DNA from: Dasypus novemcinctus
Lineage: Eukaryota > Chordata > Mammalia > Cingulata > Dasypodidae
Reading direction: 5' to 3'
Assembly: GCF_030445035.2 (NCBI RefSeq)
Contig: NC_080689.1
Span: 22,349,278-22,413,277, forward strand
Length of the DNA stretch: 64,000 nucleotides
Shown: in pieces, positions 1-10,881 of the stretch
Numbering within the stretch: position 1 is the stretch's first letter
How the letters are laid out: each line of letters opens with the position of its first letter
Program-made: the position numbers and the translations under genes
Notes under the pieces: model-generated
The model's input: only the letters and a program-made list of their open reading frames with translations
Told to the model about the DNA's origin: nothing
Databases searched by the model: none

Positions 1-2782
1 AAAAACTGTACTTTTAAATAACCAATGGGTTAAAGAGGAAATCACAAGAAAATTATAAAAGAGCTTGAGATAGATTAAAATGAAGATGACATAACCAAGG
101 GATCTGAAACTTATGGGATGTAGCAAAGGCAATGATGAAAGAAAATTTATAGCTCTAAATGCTTACATTAAAACAGAAGAAAAGTTTCAAATAGGTGACC
201 TAAACTCAAAAGTGGAAAACTAGAAAAAGAGCAAACTAAACCCAAAGCAAGGAGAAGGAAGGAAATAAAGATGAGAGGGGAAATAAATGAAAAAGAATAA
301 AAGTAAGCAGAAAGTCAACAAAACCAAAAATTGGTTCTTTGAAAATATCAAAATTGAAAAACCTTTAGCTAGACTGAAGAAAAGAGAGATGACACTAATG
401 ACTAAAATATGAAGTAAATATGGAGACATTACTACCAATATCACTGTAATAAAAGTGATTATAAGAGGATATTACAAAGAACTGTACACCAATAAATTAG
501 ACAATCTATATTAAATGGGAAAATTTTTAGAAACATGTAAACTGCTTATAGTGACTAAAAAAGTGTAGAAGATCTAGCAAACCAATAAATAGTTAACTAA
601 TTCCAAAACCTCCCAACAAATAATAGCCCAGGACCAGATGGCTTCACAGGGGAATTTTACCAAACATTCCAAGCAGAATTAACACCAATCCTGCAAAAAC
701 TTCAAAAAATTGAAGAAGAGGGAACACTTCCTTATTCATTCTTCAAGGTCAACATCACCCTCATACCAAAGCCAGATAAATATACCTTAGAAAAGAAAAT
801 GACAGACCAATATCTCTTATGAATATAGATGAAAAGATCCTCAGCAAAATAATAACAAACTGAAACCAACAGTGTATTAAAAATAGTATATACCATGATC
901 AAATGGGATTTATCCCAGGTATGCAAGGGGGTTCAACATAACAAAATGATCTGATAAAATCCAGTATAAGTTTTTGATAAAAGACATTTAGAAAACTATG
1001 AATAAAAGGAAACCTCAACAAGAAAAAGGGCATATATGAAAAACTCATGGCTAACATCATACATGATGGTAGAAGACTGAAAGTTTTCCCTCTATGACAC
1101 AGGAAGATGACATAAATGCCTACTGTCACCACACTGTACTTCAACATTTTGGTGGAAATTCTAGCAAGAGAAAAAGAAATAAAAGGCATCCAAACTAAAA
1201 AGGAAGGAGTAAACCTTCCCTGCTTGGAAATAACATTATCCATTATACAGAAAAATCTTGAAAAATCTGTAACAAAACTGCAGGAAAGTAGCAGGGTACA
1301 AGATTAACACCCCAAAGTCAAAAGTTTTCAATGTACAAGTAATGAATGATTGGAAGAAATCAAGGAAAAAATCTAGTTCCAATAGCAAGGAAAAGAATCA
1401 AGTATCTAGGAATAAGTCGGAGGACTCACACTTCCCAATCCAATAAGTTATTGCAAAAGCACAGTAATCAAAACAACATGATACTGGCACAACTGGGGTA
1501 AAATTGAGAGCTCAGAAAAAAGTCCTCACATTTATGGCCAACTGATTTTCGACAAGGGACATAGACCATCCAATTGGGAAAGAATAATCACTTCAACAAA
1601 TGCTGCTGGGAAAACTAGAACAGCCATTTGTAAAGGAATGAAAGTGGATCCCTACCTCACACCATATATAAAAATCAACTCAAAATGGATCAAAGACCTA
1701 ACTATAAGATCCAGAACAATAAAAGTCCTAGAAAAAAACATAGGGAATCATCTTCAGGACTTGTCTTAGGTAATGGTTTATTAGAGTGTATCCCTGAGCA
1801 CAAGCAACAAAAGAAAAAAGAGATAAACAGAACCTTATCAAAATTAAAACAAACAAACAAAATAAAAAACAAGAACAAACAAATAAAAAAATTTCTATCT
1901 CAAAGGAAGTAAAATGACAGTCAACCCAGTGGGAGAAAATATTTTGAAAGCACAGATACTATAAAGGTTTACCATCCAGAATCCTCCAACTCAACTACAA
2001 AACCAACCCAACTCAAAAATGGACAAAAGACCTTAATAAACATTTCTCCATAGATATACAAAGGGTCAAAAAAGCACACAAAAAGATATATCATTAGGCC
2101 TTAATAAAACTTAAATCAAAACCACAATTAGATCTCTTTCATACCCACTAGATTAGCTACTATTTTTTTTAATGTAAAGTTACACCTGTTGGAGCATTTG
2201 TGGTAAAATAGGAACACTCCTTCATTGCTGGTGGGAATACAAAATGGTATAGCCACTGTGGAAAACAGTTTGACAGTTCCTCAGAATGTATATATGTGAC
2301 CTGCCAACAGACTTCTAGATATATACCCTAAAGAATAGAAAGCAGGGACTTGAACAGATATTTGCATACAGATGCTCATAGCAGCATTATTCACAATTGT
2401 CAAAGGGTGGAAGCAAACCAAGTGCCCATCAACTGATGAATGAATAAACACAACGTGTTATCATATTTTACACATTCACCTGCTGAAAGAATGAGGTTCT
2501 GATACGTGTGATCACATGGATGAACATAACCAAAAGGGCAAATTTTGTATGACCTCACTGATATGAAATAATTAGAATAAACAAATTCAGAGTTAGAGGT
2601 AGAAAATAGGTTACCAGGGAACAAGGAGGGGGTAGTTAATAAGACGTTAAGCCTTAAAATATACAGAATTTTTATTTGGTGTGGTATATGGGAATCCTGT
2701 ATTTTAGGCATGATTGTTCTATAAACCCACAACTTCTCTAATAATAAAATAATTTAAAAATCAACCCTAGTAAAAAAAAAAA
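1..2782 (+). mobile_element. Degraded L1 fragment: ORF2 and 3' end
   Basis: This is a sense LINE-1 remnant entering from the left edge. Its first bases match the region around 11640 of the longer L1 at 7831-17456 (the 'gtgggtcaaagaggaaatc' block). It then runs through the RT region (cf. 12250-13100 of that copy), the C-terminal region and a short A-rich 3' end near 2760-2782. At about 1400-1440 the sequence jumps over roughly 300 bp of ORF2 that is present at 13180-13480, so there is an internal deletion. All frames are broken by stops and indels. The largest open pieces (1685-1912 and the antisense 899-1243) are chance ORFs inside it. Divergence from the 7831 copy is clear, so this is an older L1 subfamily. 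Confidence 0.88.
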
Positions 2783-3541
2783 GCATTTCCAATGTTATTT
2801 TTATGTTTAATAATTAACGTGTGTTAGTTGTGGTTTTGATCAGTTGTATTTTAAAACAATTGTAATACTACACAATCCAAAATTTTAAACTGAGAAACTT
2901 ATACATTAGAGAGTCAACTCTATTTAGTACAAAGAACATTATCATGGTTTTCTTCATATTGGATGTGGGACACACCTGCTATGACCTGGCTTTTCTATAT
3001 TGGACTTGAAAATTGTTGAATGAGTAGATCTACCATTCTTCTAATCTATTCTGGCAGTTTCTACTAAAGCTTGGAGTCAACACAGGACAAACTCTTTGTG
3101 ACTTCATGCCAAGTTGTAGTAAAAAAACATGTCACTTCTAAAGTTCCATCATTTGGGTATTTATAATCATTCTGGTTATTTGCCCATCTATTTTCAACTT
3201 CCCTACTACCACATTACCAAGCAAGCTCAATCAATCACAAATTCATCACAGTAGGCTGCTGGAAGATTTGCCCCCACATGTCTACCTATCATTTCCTTAA
3301 TTCTAAGCAAGTAATTAACACATTTTCTTATAAATCTTTGGCAATAATCTTTCTCAAAGTCAAGCAATTATATAATTTTTATGACACTAAAAATAGAAAA
3401 CATACCAAATTGAACATTTTTCATATTATATTAAGGGTCTTTTCTCTTCTTCATATATCTTGATAGGATTCCACTAACAAAGGCCAAAGCTAAAGCCTCA
3501 CTGCAAATACTCAAGCTTGGTTCAATATATCAGTCAGGTTT

Positions 3542-3580
3542 TGAATTAATGCTTCCTTTAGTGAATTAATGCTTCCTTTA
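3542..3580 (+). repeat. Direct tandem duplication, 20-bp period
   Basis: The block 'tgaattaatgcttccttta' occurs at 3542-3560 and again, identically, at 3562-3580. It looks like a recent replication-slippage duplication in otherwise unique sequence. Confidence 0.9.
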
Positions 3581-4337
3581 CCAACATTGTTAGAAGTTTA
3601 CATAAGTCAAAGTACAATGAAACTTCATATTGTAGAGATGACAGCTCATGATACGTGTAAGGGTAAAAAGGGAAATTATTCATTATCTGACTTTTTCATT
3701 GTTTTAAACAATATACTCCTATTCTGAAGAATTTCACTTATTTTGGGGAGGACCTCTGAATAATAAGGTTAGGATTTTCAAAAAAGTTTCCAACCACCTC
3801 TACTAGAATTTCACAAATATTTAACAGCAGAGGGCAATCTTCTCTAGCAATAGTATATGCAGGGTAAAAAATCCGGGCTGTAATTTCTTTACTAATAATT
3901 AATATTTTACTGTCTTCTCATGTATCTGAAACCAGAGACAAATATATTCCACGGATTTTAGGCATAGAGATTAACTTCTGCACTTATCTTTTTTGTTTGA
4001 AAGTTTGTTTTAATATTTAATCGTGCCCTACACGAGGCCAAAAGGGGCAGGGTGAGCAGATCTGTTATCAAATAATCCTAAGAGAAATATGCAGACAACG
4101 CAAGGTTAAGTGGGTGGGAGACAGCACCCATACTGACTAGAAGAAAAATATTATCAAGGCCTTGGTATAACCAGGTATTCTCTATTCTGCTGTAGACATC
4201 CTTGTTAAACTTGGAATGAAAGCTGATCCACTGTAATCAGAAGACAGCTGAAACGATAAACCTAAAAACAAATCCACTAAGTAATTTCCTGCTACGAATA
4301 GCAGGCATCTGGCTTTAGCAAAACTTGACTTTTTGTT

Positions 4338-4580
4338 GTGAAAGTCAATGTGATGGAGGTATCAACAGAAGTAATGCAGCAAGGAGAATACTTGGGAATT
4401 CAGGTTGAACATGTTGATCCAGAAGATGATTTCAGCATGAAACCCCAGCTGAACTCAAGTTCTTTCTTGGCACAGTTTTCATCACACAAGGGCGAATTTG
4501 CTACAGTGCAACTCCTTTTCCTAAAACATGTGGAAGCTACTAATTTTATTGCCTTATTAGAATTTTATCTCATGACCTAA
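4338..4580 (+). other. Unrecognised 80-codon ORF, possible pseudogene remnant
   Basis: An ATG-to-stop frame of 80 residues with a fairly protein-like composition (acidic and polar, starting MKVNVMEVSTEV) lies in a slightly more GC-rich island within AT-rich DNA. I recognise no domain, signal peptide or membrane segment. No splice-site pair, polyadenylation signal or poly-A tail with a TSD is obvious, so neither a real exon nor a processed pseudogene is demonstrated. It may be chance, or a fragment of an old retrocopy. Low confidence. Confidence 0.15.
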
Positions 4581-5652
4581 CAATGAAAGAACACTTTCTT
4601 CCCGACCATAATGAATAGTTTAGACAGACTTTTTTATGCCTAGTATTAATATTAAAATTATTTTAATTTTATCTTTCTCCCATATTTGAATTGCACATTA
4701 GAAAACTGAAAAATTGAATATTTGCCTCTTGGTAATTTCTCAGTGTAGCTCAGCTCAGCACTGAATATAGTAGAGGTTCAGAGACCCAAGACAAATATAG
4801 TAATTTCTATGGATTCCCCAAATCTGTCCTTCCAACTAGAAAAAGGGCATTTTTTCAGACACTCCATAGAATGTGGTTAATCAAATCTTTTATGATAAAG
4901 AACCTTTTAAAAGTAGACAAATGGAGAAGAAAGCTCTCATTTTCTGCTTGTCCCTGGGGGGAGAACTCAGCACTTTCCAAAGGGGAGGACTGAACCTCAT
5001 GTACTTTAGTTACTCTAATAGTATCAGAGATTTAGGAGAAATAAGGAAGTTCAGACTTAGAGGTAAAAGTCAACCTATATTATTTTTATTCATTACATTT
5101 TACAGAGGCAAAATCTATTTTAGTTGTAAATTAAATTTGCATAAACTTAATTCCACTATTATGCATAATGCAATAGATATATGTAAGAAAGTATGCATTA
5201 TAATATAATGTATAATATTTAATACATGTATATACACATACACGCATCTGAGCCCCAACTCCATGGTACTTCAATATTCTAAGGTAACAAAGATGACAGG
5301 GTCTACTGTGAACCACTGTATCTTAGAAAGGTGTATTGATTTTATAATCGCCACATCTATCACGGGAGTAGTAGAAGCAATATTTCAAGCCTGACTCCAA
5401 GAGGATTATCTTTGTACAAAATTTTTGTGTCAAAATCTCCGTCTTCCATTGCAACCACGTAACAGTATCTTCCCAAGCTTGACCTCACCCTCACCACCCA
5501 AACTGAAACTAATGGGCTACAGCTAGAGTGAAGAAATTAAAGATACAAGCTTGGTATGCAGCCTTGAGTTGAAAACTGGAGAAGGTTTTCCTTGGTTAAG
5601 GTCTTACACAGCAATTGATTATTCTTATGGGGTCTTGGCCTGCTCTACATAC

Positions 5653-5680
5653 CAAAACAAAACAAAACAAAACAAAACAA
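5653..5680 (+). repeat. (AAAAC)n microsatellite
   Basis: Five or more copies of AAAAC in tandem. No retroposon body adjoining it was recognised. Confidence 0.9.
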
Positions 5681-5899
5681 GAAAGATCCCTGATTTACCC
5701 AAGATTTTATTGTTATTTTATCAGAAGTCTAACATTTGGGTCCTCTTTCATGTCCTGTATCAGCAGAGTAGATGAATATTTCAAGGAAGGTTCCTACCAG
5801 ACTGTATTTGTTTTCCAGGGTAAAATTTCCCAGAAAAAGCTTAGAAATTCTTTTCTGCTTAGATCTGCTCATCAGTTCAATTTTTAGTTATGAGACCAC

Positions 5900-6115
5900 A
5901 GAATGCACTTGGACAGCAATTCAGAAGGTCAGGATTTGAATATGTTTTCTTCATGCTAGCTGCAACAAATTGAGTTTCTTAACCTCACTGGGTTTCAGTC
6001 ATTCATCTTTAAAATAAATAAAATATTACTTACTTCATGAAATTGTAATGGAGTTAAAAGAGATACCATGTAAAATAATTGGCTCATAGGTGGTAGATCA
6101 TAATATTTGTTGAAT
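5900..6115 (+). mobile_element. MIR SINE, sense
   Basis: The order of short blocks matches the MIR core and 3' region: a 'gtcaggatttgaat' block, then 'tttcttaacctcactgggtttcagt', 'catctttaaaataaat', 'acttcatgaaattgtaatg', and an end resembling 'ggtggtagatcataatatttgttgaat'. It is heavily diverged, as expected of a mammalian-wide MIR. Confidence 0.7.
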
Positions 6116-7214
6116 CTTAAATTATATTTAACAAATATTTTTTAGACCTTTGAACATCAACAGTAGCAATATTCATTGATATACTTCCTGGTCCTCTGGA
6201 CTAGAGAGGTTGTTATAAAATTTGAGATGCATTTAAAAAGAAAAGCTTGAAAGTATAATTTACTAGCCCATTTTAATTGGTGGATTATTTCCTTTCTCAA
6301 AACAAGATGGAAAATATTTTTTAAAGGTGGTTTGCCTTCTGATCTCTGATCAGTTTTCTTTATATAGTAATTCAGACTATCAACATTTACTCAACACTGG
6401 AATGACTACTTGGCGAGGTGTGAAGGCAAGAGTAGACTCATCCATTACACTTGAGAAATTTGCAACTTCATGCGGGGGGAAAGACCAATATAAACAAATT
6501 TAAAAGATGAATATAAGATGAACAAACTGCAACCAACTAAGATATATTAGGTTTCACAGGGAAAATCTGAATTTCATTAGACAGTTTTCAATGTATAAAG
6601 TATCTTTTGTGTGAATTATGTACTAGTCATCACTTGATAGCAACTAAAATTCCCAGATCTCTATTTTTATGAAAAGGGTGATACATACTAAGAACTGGCA
6701 GAATTTTCATGTTTTGTCTAGGCTCTGATTTTTCCTTGTTGACCTGTTTTGCTAAATGTACTTCAGCATGATTACTGGTAGAAATTGAGATTTATAATTT
6801 CTGAGTGCTTTTCTAAAATACTGTAATTTCTGTCTAACCTGCAAAATCATAGCATTATGTTGGTAATACCATATGGTTGGCTGAGTAATTTTCACAAATA
6901 CCAATCTAAAGGACAGGATGTCAGGAGATAAATACATGGGTATAATCTAGAATATCCCATGAAAAAATACATAAGTTCATCCTGGAGTAGAAATAAATAC
7001 TACCCTATATACATCTATAACTTACCTCATGGCATTTAATGATTTACCTTATAAACACTAGTATCTACCAAGCTAAAGTACATTTTTTATAGGAAATGGA
7101 AAAGCAACATGTTAAACATGGTTTGAAGTACTGATGCATTTAATAATTTAAGTAAACAAGAAACTTATATTTTATGACTTTGGATGCTAAACTACATTAT
7201 ATATGTTTTTTTTT
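6116..7214. other. Unique AT-rich DNA
   Basis: No gene or repeat recognised by eye. Confidence 0.45.
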
Positions 7215-7652
7215 TCCTCCATTCATTGCTGTTATATAAGAAGACTTTTTACAATATTGACTTTGTATCCTGGGGAACTATTTAATTCATTTATTAGTAC
7301 TAGGTTTTAGAAAAACATTTCTTAGAATTTCCTCCATACACAAGCACAACATAAGTGAAACCAGTTCGAATCTGTACGCATTATGTTTATATTTCTTGCC
7401 ATATTGCACTGGCTAGGAAGTCAAGCATTAAGTGATATGAGAACACAACTTTGCATTTTTTCTAATCTCTGGGAAAAACCCTCATTATATCTTTATTAAG
7501 TAATATGTTAGCTGTAAATTTTCATAGATGGCCCTCATGAAAATGAATGAGCTTTCTTCTATTCCTGGGATACTAAGAATGTTTATCATTAGTAGGTAAA
7601 CTGAATTTTGATGAATAGTTGTCTTTCATCTATTGACATGGTCATATGATAA
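7215..7652 (-). mobile_element. Old L1 fragment, antisense (RT region)
   Basis: The plus strand reads as the reverse complement of mid-ORF2 L1 sequence: 'cattgctgttatataagaa', 'actttgtatcctgggg', 'gcactggctagga', 'atgttagctgtaaattttca', 'tctattgacatggtcatatga'. In this orientation the RT region lies left of the 3'-end material that starts near 7655, so it is either a separate copy or a rearranged one. Confidence 0.7.
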
Positions 7653-7654
7653 TT

Positions 7655-7780
7655 TGCATTTATCTGATGACTAAAGTTGAGTAATATTTTATTTGGATAT
7701 TGGTCATTTGTGAAACTTCTGTGTGAAATGTCTGTTCAAGTTTGTCCTTTTTTAATAAATTATTTTGATAGTGAGTTATA
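7655..7780 (-). mobile_element. Old antisense L1 'C', piece 1 (3' part)
   Basis: Antisense L1 near the ORF2 C-terminus or 3' end ('tttgcatttatctgatgac', 'attggtcatttgtgaaac', 'aatgtctgttcaagtttg'). It is interrupted at 7781-7790 and resumes at 17750 ('catgttctttatatattctgg'), which restores a typical L1 reading. This is the oldest host element in the nest. Confidence 0.8.
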
Positions 7781-7830
7781 CATGTTCTTTTTTTTGTCTT
7801 TATTTTTTAATGTTACATTAAAAAAATATG
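7781..7830 (-). mobile_element. Antisense L1 'B', 3' terminal piece (left part)
   Basis: After the TSD copy 'catgttcttt' (7781-7790) comes a T-run and then the reverse complement of an armadillo-type L1 3' terminus ('ttaatgttacattaaaaaaatatg'). The same terminus is seen intact at 39868-39942. The element is cut at 7830 by the full-length L1 A and continues at about 17457. Confidence 0.82.
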
Positions 7831-9832
7831 GGGGAGGCGGGGCAAGATGGTGGCTGAGTGAGCTTACCTGATAATATCTCCTGCAAAGAAGCTGCTGGGC
7901 AGCATTGGAGGCTCTTCGGGACCAGGCTGTTTTGGGATTTTTGCAGGAGAGAAGGTGTCTGGACATCGATTTGGTGGGAAGGTAACAGAGAAAATATATC
8001 TATAAAATATACACAGAGGTCCTGGCTGTGCCCGGAAAGCTCCCTCCTTGGGTGGGCAGAGCCGCGGCACCAGGTGCTGCTGTGGCATTTTTTTTTTTGG
8101 AGGCTCTGCAGTACTGGGGAATTCATAAGCCCTGAGTGGCCTTTTGGGGGGTTAATAGGACAAGAGGTGCTTGCAGACTGATTTGGGGAGACAAACGGAA
8201 GTTTTATTGTGAAGCGGGGGAATTTTTGATTGCGGACACAAACAATAGCGCTTCAGCCTAGAGCCCCGCCCCCCCAACCCAGCTGCCGATCTACAGTGGA
8301 CTTAAATTGATAGCAATAGAGAGACGCCACCAGGGTCTGGCAGGGTGGGAGACGTTTGGAAGCTGATTAGGGGAATATTTTGTGAAACGTGGGAATTTCG
8401 GGTTTGGATTCTGTTATTAGCGTTTCTGGCTGGAGCCCCATCTCCGGGCCTGGCTATTGATCTGTGTCATTAAATTGGCTGCAGTGTAGAGGCACCCGCC
8501 CGTGGCCATTCTGGGGGATCACAGGGTGGGAGGGGTCCTGAAGTCAATTGGTGATACATCCACAGAATAGACCCCAGTGAGTGAGTGAATTGTGGGGTAC
8601 AGACACACAGGATAGAGCTTGCGGATGTGACCTCACCCATAGGGCTGGCACCCAGCTGCGGGGATCCTTGAAGGCTGTGATGCACTACAGTGCTCCCAGG
8701 CTCCGTGTTAACCGGACTTGAGGTTGCCAGGTCTGAGTCGCCTAAACCCTGGTGGCCCACACCCCAGAGACTCACACCTCTTGAGTCTTCAATATCTCAG
8801 ACTTTCCATCCCTGAATTCATCACACCCTGAGGTCCCTCTGAGGTCCTTGAATGTCCTAGCCCTCAACATTTGCGTTTTTTTGTTTTGTTTTGTTTTTAT
8901 TTTTATTCTATTTTATTTTTTATTTTTATTTTTTAATGTTCTGATTGCTAACATTGCATTATCCCCTAGTCTTTTCTCCCATCGTATCCCACAAAGTCTT
9001 TTTTTTCAGTTATTTAGGGGTTTTTTATTTATTGGTATTGTGGCTGTTGTGGTTGGTGTATATCTTTTTTATCTTTTCCCTCTCTGTTCCCCGCCCTTTA
9101 CCCACCCCCTTTTTCTTTCTTCCTTTCTTCTCACTTTTTTTTTTCTCTCTCTCTCGTCCCTCATTTTCTTCTTATTTTATTTTATCTTAACTATAAAATA
9201 GGTGCTGCAGGGAACACCTCACATTTGCTGGGTTTCCTCATCCTCCACTGCCTCATTTCTGTGTGAATAGATTTTGGCTATCTACACTATCCCCTTTCCC
9301 CTACATCTTGATAGCCTCAATCATCTACTGTCTCTCCTATATTCCACCTCCCTTTCTTTGATCCACAAAGTGTCTAACTCTTAATTTCTAATACCTTTGT
9401 TTTGTTTTCTGTCTGTTATCCATTCTTGAAACTATTGCCTTTCTTTTCTCTTTCCCTCTCACACGAAAACAATAGCTTTTTAATTCATACCATATTCCTC
9501 CCATATTCAGTCAACTACCTTATTATAGGTACTCTACCTACTGTTATAACTCCACACAATTTACATAAATCTAACATCCATCCTCCCAGATCTCATATTG
9601 TTGCTTTGTTAACATATATCACCAATACTACTTTACACTTTTTCCTTGCTTACCCAATTGCCTTTCCCCAACCCTAATAGTTTCCTTTAAAGTGAACTTA
9701 ACCAGCAATAAGAAATTAGAATAAGAACAAAGTGACAAAGAGAAGATATAACACTTACGCAAAAACAACAGCTAATTAATCTCCAAGACTAGACAAAGAA
9801 GCTAAGGAACTGATTAAACCCGTCAAGATAAA
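7831..9832 (+). promoter_or_regulatory. L1 A 5'UTR with internal promoter region
   Basis: The first kilobase is GC-rich and carries diverged tandem units of about 173-194 bp. These are seen by aligning 'gaagcgggggaatttt' (about 8211), 'gaaacgtgggaatttc' (about 8383) and 'gagtgagtgaattgtgg' (about 8579), each followed by an 'agcgctt/agcgttt/agagctt' block. 'cagggtgggag' also recurs at 8341 and about 8522. From about 8870 to 9200 the plus strand is almost pure pyrimidine. L1 5'UTRs are known to hold the internal RNA polymerase II promoter; activity here is inferred. Confidence 0.7.
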
Positions 9833-10808
9833 ATGATGACCAGACAGCAACAAAAATCTACAAATCAAACCAGTAATCAGGAAAACATGGCTGAATCCAA
9901 TGAACAAACTAAAAATCAGGAAGGGGAGCAGAACTTTCCACAAGTAATGAAAGATCTCAGTACATTTATCACCAACAAATTTAATGAAGTAAAGGAAGAG
10001 GTTAACAACATGAAGATAACACTGGGAGGGGAAATTGCAGACATACGCAAAAAGATAACAGATATGATGGGAATGAACACCAAAGTTCAAGAAAGCAAAA
10101 ATATACTTGCAGCAAATATCAGCAGACTAGAAGAGGCAGAGCAGAGAACTAGTGATGTGGAAGATAGTACATCGGAAATCAAACAAATAGTAGAATTGGT
10201 CGATAAAAAGATAGAAAAAAATCAGCTAGGACTTAGGGACCTGAATTATAATGCAAAACACTCAAACATACATATTATAGGCATTCCAGAAGGAGAAGAG
10301 AAGGGAAAGGGGTCAGAAGGAGTGTTGCAGGAAATAATGGCTGAAAACTTCCCAAATCTACTGAAAGACACCAATGTACATATCCAAGAAGCACAGAGCA
10401 CCCCACTGGTCATAAACCCCAACAGGCCCACCCCAAGACATATACTTGTCAAATTATCCAATGCTCAAGGCAAAGAGAAAATTCTAAAAGCAGCAAGAGA
10501 AAAGAAAAACATCACATACAAGGGAAGGAAGCTCCATAAGATTAAGTGCTGATTTCTCATCTGAAACCATGGAGGCAAGAAGGCAGTGGTATGATATAGT
10601 CAAGGTACTAAAGGAAAAAAAATTCCAACCAAGAATACTCTATCCAGCTAAACTAGCATTCAAAAATGATGGAGAGTTCAAAATATTCACAGATAAACAG
10701 AAACTGAAAGAGTATGCCAACAAGAAACCTCCCCTTCAAGAAATTCTAAAGGGAGTTCTGCAGGAAGAAAGGAAAAAACAGGACAGGCAGAGTTGGAGGA
10801 GAGTGTAA
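9833..10808 (+). pseudogene. L1 ORF1: L1 A ORF1 (RNA-binding chaperone), frameshifted
   Basis: ORF1p is the trimeric RNA-binding chaperone that coats L1 RNA. The frame opens at 9833 with MMTRQQQKS and runs 239 residues. A polar N-terminus is followed by a heptad-rich coiled coil (about residues 35-125), then the RRM region (NIHIIGIPEGEEKG, about residue 145) and the start of the C-terminal domain (REKKNITYKG). A frameshift near 10540 ends the frame at 10550-10552. The missing C-terminus continues in another frame at 10569-10808 (MEARRQWYDIVKVLKEKKFQ, then RILYPAKL). Together the two parts span about 325 codons, close to the usual 330-340 for mammalian ORF1p. The gap to ORF2 is about 75 bp. 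Confidence 0.92.
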
Positions 10809-10881
10809 GAGCAACAAAAAAGACAAAAAGAGAAGGAAAAAAAATCAAACAAAATATGACAAACACAAATCCAATCAAAAT

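Larger units (their letters stand above)
2783..5652. other. AT-rich unique intergenic DNA
   Basis: I recognise no gene or named repeat here apart from the small items listed separately: a 20-bp tandem duplication at 3542-3580 and an unrecognised short ORF at 4338-4580. Old repeats too diverged to see by eye may be present. Confidence 0.5.

Noticed and set aside
8848-9201. 117-codon hydrophobic ORF resembling a membrane protein
   Set aside because: It is a T/C-rich tract of the L1 A 5'UTR; pyrimidine codons translate to F, L, S and P by default.
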